Both the position numbers and the translations under genes were made by a program. 64,000 nucleotides of DNA. Origin: Macrostomum hystrix. Its lineage: Eukaryota; Platyhelminthes; Macrostomidae. This document shows positions 48,686 to 59,555 of the stretch, piece by piece (position 1 is the first letter of the stretch; every line of letters begins with the position of its first letter). Below the pieces are notes generated by a model. The model was not told the origin of the DNA. It worked only from the letters and a program-made list of their open reading frames with translations, and made no database searches. The stretch covers positions 806,001 to 870,000 of the forward strand of contig CATNEN010000013.1 in assembly GCA_950097015.1 (NCBI GenBank). Reading direction: 5' to 3'.

Positions 48686-50584
48686 TCTCGCGATGGAATT
48701 TCAAGCTCGTAATATGGTGCGGAGCTGTGGCATATTCTAATGATCGATCAAAGCCATATTTGAAGCCCTTATCCATATTTCATATCTAAACGGCCTCAAA
48801 CTCAACTCCCAACTAGCAGATCAGTGAAAGTTAGCCTATAGATACGAGTATAGTGACTAGCCGGGCATGGAAGCACCTGTCTTAAGCTCTTCCACCCCAA
48901 CAGCGGCCCCACTAAAAGAGAATAGCCGGCCAAGTCAGTTGGTCCCTGTTGTATTGGCATTACGTAACTCAAAGAAGACTGCTTTGCCAAATCGACTGGA
49001 GCGAAGGGCTTGGGAGAAAGCGAAACAGCGCCTCCTTGCTTGGCCCCTTTATCCTTTAAGAAGCCCCTACCTCCCAACCTCGTGGTTTTTCAAACACTAA
49101 AATATCCCAACAATTTAATAAAGAAAGTGAAGCAGGAAGACAATAGAGTGAAAAAGCAAAAGGCAGGAAGGGGTAGAAGAGAGAGAGAGACTTAAGCGTT
49201 AAACTTGTAGTTGGAGAGAAGGTTATAGTGAGTGAAATATCTGGCAATTTATGAATGCCGACTGTGGAAGTTCAGGCCTACTGAGCCATGGCAGCATGTG
49301 CTACCAAGTGGACTAGCCACGCCTCTAGAAGCAGTTTTTTTCTGCTTCCCCTAATCCCAACAGGCCGGGCGTAACGGGGAAGATTTTTTTCTTGAGCCTA
49401 TTTATTCAACACCGAATTTTTTGTTAATTGTCAAACTGCTCTGCAACTAATTTTAACGAGATTGTATGTCAATCATGGCAAAAATGATTGATTTGACATT
49501 TAACACTGCGTTGGGTTTAATTTTTCTGAGTGTGAAAATTGCGATACACGCCTAGTTTTGTTGATGCTAATGTAATGTATCAAACTTGACAGGCCTTTAA
49601 AGTAATATAAAATTCATCTGATTTTCCTACCTGTGTCTCACCAGCTGTGGGTTATCCAAGTAAGTGTCGTGGGAATTTTCAATCTGGTTTGAACAAAACA
49701 CACGTCGAGCCGCAGGGGTATTGACAACTGAAAAACTCATGCTTCGAAAATGCCGAAATGTGATAAAAGTTGGTCAGTTCCCGCTTGGTTGAGATAAACT
49801 GTGAACTATCGCCTTTGACGGCGAGACAAGTGGGCTAGGGGGGGGGATAGTCTGATCGATCCCATAGTTGAACGGATATCCCAATGTTCGCCTGAAGCAA
49901 TAAATTATCCTAGAAAGGATTTCATGGCTTAGTTCACAAATAAGGCAATGAGCAGCTACAGTGCCTAGGCTACTTACGCAATGAGTAAATAGACACAGCA
50001 ATGCACCCTAACCTAGCTCATTCTGACCACTAATTTGCTGAGTCCACAGCCGCTTCATCTGCTTGGACAGAACTGTCAGCCAGATAGTAAGTCAATGTAG
50101 CTATTTTTAAGTAAATCGAGTGCATGGATATTTAGGACAGACATGGGGATAATTTAGGTACTCACCTGATAGGCCTGACAAAATCATGGGATCTAGCTAG
50201 ATATTTAGGAAATAAAGTTATGCAATCAATCTACCTGAGGGAGGGTGAGATCAATCCCCAAAATCCTATTCAGCTTCAATGGTGGAGAGGTTGGAGTGAC
50301 CAATATAGAATGCTCCTTCATCAAATTAGGGACGAAAATGGGAATGGTCCAGGGAACTGTAAGGATATATAGAACCAAGAGGCACTGAAGCTGTTAGACT
50401 ATTTCCTTTGTTTCAATGACACACAAGTGCCAGCGTGAGTGTGTTGACAGGTTCGAATGCAGGCTGGGGATATTGGGAGAGACAGTTTGAGAATGAAGTG
50501 TCAGTGTGACTCAGTCTTTGAGGCTTGTAAGCAGCAATTCGAGCGTATGCAATCTCATTAGCGACCCCTAGGCTGCCAACATTG
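48686..50584. other. Intergenic spacer
   Basis: Unique sequence with no convincing gene or RNA; a short GA-rich tract lies near 49175-49190 and a poly-G tract near 49838. Confidence 0.35.
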
Positions 50585-51795
50585 GATGGAGTGATAAAGA
50601 ACTGTGCTGGAGTGATACAGAACTGTGTTGGACTGATACAGAACTGTGTTGGACTGATACAGAACTGTGTTGGACTGATACAGAACTGTGTTGGACTGAT
50701 ACAGAACTGTGTTGGAGTGATACAGAACTGTGTTGACTGGAGTGACTGGAGTGACTGGAGTGACTGGAGGGATTGGAGTGATACAGAACTGTGTTGACTG
50801 GAGTGACTGAAGTGACTGGAGTGATACAGAACTGTGTTGGAGTGATACAGAACTGTGTTGACTGGAGTGACTGGAGTGACTGGAGTGACTGGAGGGATTG
50901 GAGTGATACAGAACTGTGTTGACTGGAGTGACTGAAGTGACTGGAGTGATACAGAACTGTGTTGAATGGAGTGACTGGAGTGACTGGAGTGATACAGAAC
51001 TGTGTTGACTGGAGTGCTGGAGTGACTGGAGTGATACAGAACTGTGTTGACTGGAGTGACTGGAGTGACTGGAGTGATACAGAACTGTGTTGACTGGAGT
51101 GCTGGAGTGACTGGAGTGATACAGAACTGTGTTGACTGGAGTGACTGGAGTGACTGGAGTGATACAGAACTGTGTTGACTGGAGTGACTGGAGTGATTGG
51201 AGTGATACAGAACTGTGTTGACTGGAGTGACTGGAGTGATACAGAACTGTGTTGACTGGAGTGACTGAAGTGACTGGAGTGATACAGAACTGTGTTGAAT
51301 GGAGTGACTGGAGTGACTGGAGTGATACAGAACTGTGTTGACTGGAGTGCTGGAGTGACTGGAGTGATACAGAACTGTGTTGACTGGAGTGACTGGAGTG
51401 ACTGGAGTGATACAGAACTGTGTTGACTGGAGTGCTGGAGTGACTGGAGTGATACAGAACTGTGTTGACTGGAGTGACTGGAGTGACTGGAGTGATACAG
51501 AACTGTGTTGACTGGAGTGACTGGAGTGATTGGAGTGATACAGAACTGTGTTGACTGGAGTGACTGGAGTGATACAGAACTGTGTTGACTGGAGTGACTG
51601 GAGTGATTGGAGTGATACAGAACTGTGTTGACTGGAGTGACTGGAGTGATTGGAGTGATACAGAACTGTGTTGACTGGAGTGACTGGAGTGATTGGAGTG
51701 ATACAGAACTGTGTTGACTGGAGTGACTGGAGTGACTGGAGTGACGAGTGACTGGAGTGACTGGAGTGACTGGAGTGATACAGAACTGTGTTGAC
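50585..51795. repeat. Composite minisatellite of 10-bp and 24-bp units
   Basis: TGATACAGAACTGTGTTGAC alternates with one to four copies of TGGAGTGACT. Superunits of about 50-80 bp are themselves repeated, for example the GAAGTGACT and GAATGGAGTG variants near 50930-50970 and 51260-51300. Long open frames on the minus strand are artefacts. Confidence 0.94.
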
Positions 51796-52504
51796 TGGCG
51801 CTGTTTGCCATGGCTTTAAACAGTTTGCTATCCTATATTCGTATGGACGATTACGAAATGTTACAAACACCCAATATTTTAACACGATACAATATTGGCC
51901 TTAAGTTTAAAGAGGCCTTTATTTAAGCTTCGGTTATAAAAAATGTTCTTTTTTGTAACTGAAACTTTTTTGCCACATTTTCCAGTGCAAACGAAACTAT
52001 GACAGAGGGTTGTTGCCACGCTCAATAGGTTTGATAAGCTGGGGCAGTGTGTGGGACGCCCATCAGCTATGGGCACATCCCGTGTTTGCTCACAGTTTGA
52101 GTAGGCTAGGCTCACACTGAGCTGGTATTGCGTCATGAGCCCGGGTGTAAATGACACAAACATCATTGGGCATTGAGCGCTGTCGAGTCGGTTTTTAAAA
52201 CTAATGCGGCTGCTTGTTAGTCGCGGTAGGGACAAGAGGTCTCAGCGGATTCTCAAGTGGCTCACATCCCAAACGCAATGGAGAAGTGACAGATGCGACA
52301 CTCGGGCTATCACTTTAGCGTGAGCAACAACACACCCTCCGTGTCTTTAATGCTCACATCTAGCTCCCTGTGTAGCATTGTCCACGACTTGCGATAATGA
52401 TGAAATGTGAGAAATGTCACTGCTCAGGAATCCTGCACCCGTGAATTCCCGACTCTTCGTCTATTCAATACCAATCTAGGGAGATTTCGATATGGAGAAT
52501 TCCT
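51796..52504. other. Intergenic spacer
   Basis: No gene or repeat recognised. Confidence 0.35.
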
Positions 52505-52617
52505 CCAGAGATGGGAGGTTGGGGTCTAATGCGCTTGCATTATGCACCGAGGTCCCTGAGCTCGATTCCGCGGCGAAGCCACACTCATTTGGGGCGCAGC
52601 TGCGGAGAGAAGGCTTG
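52505..52617 (+). mobile_element. SINE head fragment left of the 31-bp array
   Basis: TGCACCGAGGTCCCTGAGCT then CGATTCCGCGG and GGGGCGCAGCTGCGGAGAG match the head and first segment of the SINE at 46242-46416. It runs directly into the array. Confidence 0.75.
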
Positions 52618-53772
52618 GGGATAAAGGGATGATTGGAGATGGGATAATGGAAGATCAGACTGTCTCTGATGGGATAATGGGAAGATTGGAGTGTCTCTGA
52701 TGGGATAATGGGAAGAATGGAGTGTCTCTGATGGGATAATGGGAAGATTGGAGTGTCTCTGATGGGATAATGGGAAGAGTGGAGTGTCTCTGATGGGATA
52801 ATGGGAAGAGTGGAGTGTCTCTGATGGGATAATGGGAAGATTGGAGTGTCTCTGATGGGATAATGGGAAGAATGGAGTGTCTCTGATGGGATAATGGGAA
52901 GAGTGGAGTGTCTCTGATGGGATAATGGGAAGAGTGGAGTGTCTCTGATGGGATAATGGGAAGATTGGAGTGTCTCTGATGGGATAATGGGAAGAATGGA
53001 GTGTCTCTGATGGGATAATGGGAAGAGTGGAGTGTCTCTGATGGGATAATGGGAAGAGTGGAGTGTCTCTGATGGGATAATGGGAAGATTGGAGTGTCTC
53101 TGATGGGATAATGGGAAGAGTGGAGTGTCTCTGATGGGATAATGGGAAGAATGGAGTGTCTCTGATGGGATAATGGGAAGATTGGAGTGTCTCTGATGGG
53201 ATTATGGGAAGAATGGAGTGTCTCTGATGGGATAATGGGAAGAGTGGAGTGTCTCTGATGGGATAATGGGAAGAGTGGAGTGTCTCTGATGGGATGATGG
53301 GAAGATTGGAGTGTCTCTGATGGGATAATGGGAAGAGTGGAGTGTCTCTGATGGGATAATGGGAAGAATGGAGTGTCTCTGATGGGATAATGGGAAGAGT
53401 GGAGTGTCTCTGATGGGATAATGGGAAGAGTGGAGTGTCTCTGATGGGATGATGGGAAGATTGGAGTGTCTCTGATGGGATAATGGGAAGAGTGGAGTGT
53501 CTCTGATGGGATGATGGGAAGAGTGGAGTGTCTCTGATGGGATGATGGGAAGATTGGAGTGTCTCTGATGGGATAATGGGAAGATTGGAGTGTCTCTGAT
53601 GGGATAATGGGAAGATTGGAGTGTCTCTGATGGGATAATGGGAAGAGTGGCGTGTCTCTGATGGGATAATGGGAAGATTGGAGTATCTCTGATGTGATAA
53701 TGGGAAGAGTGGATTGTCTCTGATGGGATGATGGGAAGATTGGAGTGTCTCTGATGGGATAATGGGAAGACC
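52618..53772 (+). repeat. 31-bp minisatellite, forward orientation
   Basis: About 37 copies of a 31-bp unit containing GATGGGATAATGGGAAGATT and GGAGTGTCTCT. A GATT/GAGT/GAAT site varies. The same unit, inverted, forms the array at 55230. Confidence 0.96.
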
Positions 53773-54005
53773 AGACGGTGTCTGATGTGGCTTCTCGTGC
53801 AATTTACGCCACAGAGTGCCAACCTCCAAGGCACAGTGAAAGTGCGCACTGCCTGACGATAGTCCGGGCAGATGTATACTCCTGTGTGAGTGTGTGCTCA
53901 GGAGTCAGCGAAATGGGCAGAATTGCCTTCTCGATGGCTGCGGGTCTAGTGTCAGCAAATAATGTGCCATTGCCCGCAGCCCTGCTAGGAATAATCATAA
54001 ATTAT
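53773..54005 (+). mobile_element. SINE body fragment right of the 31-bp array
   Basis: GTGCCAACCTCCAAGGCACA, CACTGCCTGACGATAGTCCG, GCTCAGGAGTCAGCGAAATG and GTGCCATTGCCCGCAGCCC match the body and tail of the SINE at 48359-48672 in the same orientation and order. Confidence 0.8.
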
Positions 54006-55229
54006 ATTTAGTATTCATTTGCAAATTAATTTGCTATCCCTCTTCAGCTCTTATATTTACATAGCATCTTCTTGAGTTGCAAGTGTACTAGCTAAGCCTA
54101 AAAAGTGTTTTTATTGTCGGACTCATAAAAAACTGGAGCAAACATCAAACACTGCCGGCTGAGACGCCCGGAACATCTGGCTATAGAGGAGAAAGTTTTG
54201 GGGATTTGCCTGTGATCCAGGCTCAACTCACTATGGGGAGGAGGGGTGTAGTCGGCAATCGGTGAGGCGTTATGGACAGACTCGAAGGGGATAAAAATCC
54301 TCTCAGACTGGCGAGTGGGATGTGAAATATGGCTGGTTTATGATCCCGCTAGACTCATATCCTGCCCCACTTCCCCGGCCTTTCTTAAGGGTTATGACAC
54401 AAGGAAGAAAGTGAGCAGCCTGAGCATTAGGGAGAGTCTGTTGATCCATCTTCCCGGGATCGCATGAGCAGAAAAATTCGCAGCCTGGGCTTCAATTTCC
54501 TAGCTCAATCTGGTACAGGCAAAGGGTGCTGCTTTGAGTTTGGAGATCGTTGCTAATGTAATCACTGCCTGTGCGCTGCGGGGGAAAATCCGGAAAACAT
54601 TTTCTCCCCAATATTGCCAAGGGGATATTGGTTAGCCATATAGGCTGGCAAATGTAGCAAAGTGTCAAATTCTTACAGGCCATGCACGCGCAGCTTCCCC
54701 ATGGCAAACGATAAATGGTTCAAGAATTTTGGCAAGCAGAAAAAATCGAAATTGCGACGCAACTTGAATGTGGAATTTTTTTCAGAAACGAAGCATGGAC
54801 TGTTTGCCCTGGATTCCAGGAATCCGCGTGAATTCGGCTATCTATATGCAGGTCTTTGTCCAAAAGCATATTGTATATGCATATATAGGTGTGTTTGTTA
54901 TCCCGGTATTGTGGGATATTTCGCATGTTGGCACAGCGGGCGGTTGTCAGAATTCAACTTGGCCTAAATAGCAATGCTAGAGTGATAAAAAATGCATCAA
55001 AGGCTAATTTATGGAGACACACTCACATCAACCATCAAGGAGGTCAGGTCAATAGTGCGAAACAAAGACCTAGGTGACAGACGGACGTTTAAACTTTCGA
55101 TTCCATGCAGAACTTTTTATTATTTCAGAAGACAAACAGAACCATTGTTTTGCTGCCTGCGCACAATGAGCTAGGGTTAAGGTTAAGGAAAACTATAGAC
55201 TTAAAAGTGACACTGCACAAAAATCACCC
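54006..55229. other. Spacer between the inverted arrays
   Basis: Unique sequence, no gene or RNA recognised; it would be the loop between the two inverted 31-bp arrays. Confidence 0.4.
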
Positions 55230-57335
55230 CAAATTCTCCCATTATCCCATCAGAGACACTCCATTCTTCCCATTATCCCATCAGAGACACTCCACTCTTC
55301 CCATTATCCCATCAGAGACACTCCAATCTTCCCATTATCCCATCAGAGACACTCCACTCTTCCCATTATCCCATCAGAGACACTCCACTCTTCCCATTAT
55401 CCCATCAGAGACACTCCAATCTTCCCATTATCCCATCAGAGACAGTCTGATCCTCCCATTATCCCATCAGAGACACTCCAATCTTCACATTATCCCATCA
55501 GAGACAGTCTGATCCTCCCATTATCCCATCAGAGACACTCTACTCTTCCCATTATCCCATCAGAGATACTCCACTCTTCCCATTATCCCATAGAGACACT
55601 CCAATCTTCCCATTATCCCATCAGAGACACTCCAATCTTCTCATTATCCCATCAGAGACACTCCAATCTTCCCATTATCCCATCAGAGACACTCCAATCT
55701 TCCCATTATCCCATCAGAGACACTCCAATCTTCTCATTATCCCATCAGAGACACTCCAATCTTCTCATTATCCCATCAGAGACACTCCAATCTTCTCATT
55801 ATCCCATCAGAGACACTCCAATCTTCTCATTATCCCATCAGAGACACTCCAATCTTCCCATTATCCCATCAGAGACACTCCAATCTTCTCATTATCCCAT
55901 CAGAGACACTCCAATCTTCCCATTATCCCATCAGAGACTCTCAAATCTCCCCATTATCCCATCAGAGACACCCCAAATTCTCCCATTATCCCATCAGAGA
56001 CACTCCATTCTTCCCATTATCCCATCAGAGACACTCCACTCTTCCCATTATCCCATCAGAGACACTCCAATCTTCCCATTATCCCATCAGAGACACTCCA
56101 CTCTTCCCATCATCCCATCAGAGACACTGCAATCTTCCCATTATCCCATCAGAGACACTCCAATCTTCCCATTATCCCATCAGAGACACTCCAATCTTCC
56201 CATTATCCCATCAGAAGACACTCCAATCTTCCCATTATCCCATCAGAGACACTCCACTCTTCCCATCATCCCATCAGAGACACTCCAATCTTCCCATTAT
56301 CCCATCAGAGACACTGCAATCTTCCCATTATCCCATCAGAGACACTCCAATCTTCCCATTATCCCATCAGAGACACTCCAATCTTCCCATAATCCCATCA
56401 GAGACACTCCACTCTTCCCATTATCCCATCAGAGACACTGCAATCTTCCCATTATCCCATCAGAGACACTCCAATCTTCCCATTATCCCATCAGAGACAC
56501 TCCAATCTTCCCATTATCCCATCAGAAGACACTGCAATCTTCCCATTATCCCATCAGAGACACTGCAATCTTCCCATTATCCCATCAGAGACACTCCAAT
56601 CTTCCCATTATCCCATCAGAGACACTCCACTCTTCCCATTATCCCATCAGAGACACTCCACTCTTCCCATTATCCCATCAGAGACACTCCACTCTTCCCA
56701 TTATCCCATCAGAGACACTCCAATCTTCCCATTATCCCATCAGAGACACTCCACTCTCCCCATTATCCCATCAAAGACACTCCAATCTTCCCATTATCCC
56801 ATCAGAGACTCTCAAATCTCCCCATTATCCCATCAGAGACACCCCAAATTCTCCCATTATCCCATCAGAGACACTCCAATCTTCCCATTATCCCATCAGA
56901 GACACTCCAATCTTCCCATTATCCCATCAGAAGACACTGCAATCTTCCCATTATCCCATCAGAGACACTGCAATCTTCCCATTATCCCATCAGAGACACT
57001 CCAATCTTCCCATTATCCCATCAGAGACACTCCACTCTTCCCATTATCCCATCAGAGACACTCCACTCTTCCCATTATCCCATCAGAGACACTCCACTCT
57101 TCCCATTATCCCATCAGAGACACTCCAATCTTCCCATTATCCCATCAGAGACACTCCACTCTCCCCATTATCCCATCAAAGACACTCCAATCTTCCCATT
57201 ATCCCATCAGAGACACTCCAATCTTCCATTATCCCATCAGAGACACTCCACTCTTCCCATTATCCCATCAGAGACACTCCACTCTTCCCATTATCCCATC
57301 AGAGACACTCCACTCTTCCCATTATCCCATTGGGA
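55230..57335 (-). repeat. 31-bp minisatellite, inverted orientation
   Basis: About 68 copies of the reverse complement of the 52618 unit (CCCATTATCCCATCAGAGAC, ACTCCAATCTT). Rare variants ATCAGAAGACACTGC and CCACTCTCCCC recur 405 bp apart (56521/56926 and 56751/57156), marking a duplicated 13-monomer block. Confidence 0.96.
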
Positions 57336-58159
57336 AGACACAGAGGTGCATCGACCAAAGGTAATTTTCATTTCTTATCGAAAGAATATACAATTAAAGA
57401 AGTGAAAGCAGAGCTTAGGAAAAAAGAGTTATCAAGAATGAAATCTGTAATAGGAAAATAATTGCTACAAAAATCCTTCAATGGCATGTCCAAATTATGG
57501 GTCATTAGTTAGGAATATTCAGATTTCATTATTCTCTACTTGCCAAGAAAGAGCTATTTCCGCTTGTCGGAAATGGCAGGTTATATTAACACGCCTATAC
57601 TCAGGTGTTAACTAAATTGAAGGATTTTATAATAGTAATCCTTCAAAAATAATTCTGGAGAATGATTGAGTCAATCATAAATGGTTGAAACCTCATTGCG
57701 TAAAACACGGGTCTGAAAATAAAGTTTTCAAATGCCTACACTCAAACTGTAACTATGATTGAACACCCTATTATAGAATGCTGATGCATATACAGATAGA
57801 AATTTCATCTAGCTCAGTTGTTCTCATTCGAAGGCGGTGTACAGCTTTTCAGTCCATGGACAGGACAGGACCGTTCCCATTCTACAGTTCCGTAAATTAA
57901 TCCTAATTTAGTCACTAAGAAGACTTCACTCTGCATGTTACTTTTGGGATATCCGATCTGCTTAATCCATGCACATTGTGTTCAGAGGATGCTAGAGATT
58001 GTCCGTTGTCATTATTACAAACCATTTTCCCTTAAAAAATATCATTTACACTTAAGTTTTGTATTTTCTAAGCATTTTTTTTGTATTATAGGAAACTACA
58101 AGTATTATATTAGCAGTAACTTCTGAATAACAATAAAGATTTTCTTTTTGTCATTTATT
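57336..58159. other. Intergenic spacer
   Basis: AT-rich, nothing recognised. Confidence 0.35.
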
Positions 58160-58605
58160 ATCGACAGTGGTCATTTCTGATAAAAAACGGTCATTGCTCA
58201 TCGACATTGCTCACTACCCATTGATACAGGTAATTACTCATCGATACAGGTCATTACTCATCGATAATGGTCATTGTTCATCGATAATGGTCATTGTTTA
58301 TCGATACTGGTCATTGTTTATCGATAATGGTCATTGTTCATCGATAATGGTCATTGCTTATCGATAATGGTCATTGTTCATCGATAATGGTCATTGTTCA
58401 TCGATACTGGTCATTGTTAATCGATAATGGTCATTGTTCATCGAGACTGGTCATTGTTTATCGATAATGGTCATTGTTCATCGAGACTGGTCATTGTTTA
58501 TCGATAATGGTCATTGTTTATCGATAATGGTCATTGTTCATCGATACTGGTCATTGTTTATCGACAATGGTCATTGTTTATCGATAATGGTCATTTCGCG
58601 TCGGT
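58160..58605. repeat. 20-bp minisatellite
   Basis: About 22 copies of TCATTGTTCATCGATAATGG with GATACTGG and GAGACTGG variants; the first copies are diverged. Confidence 0.95.
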
Positions 58606-59555
58606 ACTGGAGATTTCATACGGTGATTTCCCCTTTCTTCCCCATATATTTCCCCTTATTCCTTCGGTTTCGCGAAAACTGAAAAAGGACAGCAAAGTAA
58701 ATCAGGCCGCTTTTATCCGCTTCTCATCTTTCTACTCTCCGGTTGTCCTCAGCTGCTCCCCCTGACACGCCGGCCAGTTTTCACGCGGTTGTTTATTAAC
58801 TTTTTTTTCTACAGCTGGCCAGAGTCAAGAGGCGGAGCGAGGATGGGGATGAAACGAAGAGTGGCTGCCCGCTCACCGCATCCCATAAATCACAATGAGC
58901 TGGCTGCTTAGTCGCTTCCCACACGGGGCGAAACTGAGGGGGGGGCCACAGCAACGGTAACAGCAGCAGCAGCTGAAATCCCCTTTGCCGATTTCCTCTT
59001 TTCTCCCTCGGGCACACCGATAGGGATGGGGATGGGGAAACGAATCAGAATCAGATTTTCTATCTCCCCAGTCTCTGATTGATGGCAAGCCGCCGCCGTT
59101 GCGAGGGTCCTTGGGAGCACCTGGCGGCGAGGAGGGATAATCCTCACCTTCCATTCTCCTCCCCTCCAATCAGTCGGGCGGAATCAAACAGGGAGATCCA
59201 GGGGCATATAAAGCAGACTCGGGGATCTTAAGGTGAAGTGGGGACTGATTGATGCCGAGTTGAGCAGTCAAATCGCATGTTTTACAGATTTAGTCAACCG
59301 GTGGACGAGAAGTTTTGTTATTGGTTGATTTGCTTCCAGCAAACAAAGACTTTTGAGCACCTGGGCGCTTCAGTCAGGCGAGACAACACCATTCAAGTTG
59401 TGAGTTCGGTGACACAAGAGCCAGGTTTGACACTGATTGGCTGGGAATCAAACATCGGAAATAATTGATCAATCTTTGAGCACCATATATTTATGCGGTA
59501 AAGAAAGATAGTGTTCAAAAACTAGCTTCGAACGAACAATCAGTGAGGTCACCAT
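58606..59555. other. Intergenic region downstream of S1P lyase; TATA-like site
   Basis: No confident gene. Plus-strand GGGGCATATAAAGCAGACTC at about 59201-59220 is a good TATA match about 70 bp before an ATG at 59277, but the 63-codon frame that follows has no recognisable domain. Confidence 0.3.

Noticed and set aside
50413-51885. 490- and 417-codon minus-strand frames rich in HSSHSSQ
   Set aside because: Two overlapping frames carry the same shifted repeat; composite minisatellite only.
52585-53829. 414-codon minus-strand frame (PIIPSETLHSS repeats)
   Set aside because: Created by the 31-bp array within SINE sequence; the same unit is open in several frames.
58796-59169. Minus-strand frames of 73-98 codons upstream of the plus-strand TATA site
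   Set aside because: Overlapping frames with low-complexity Cys/Pro/Ser runs from (CAG)n and C-rich sequence; nothing conserved.
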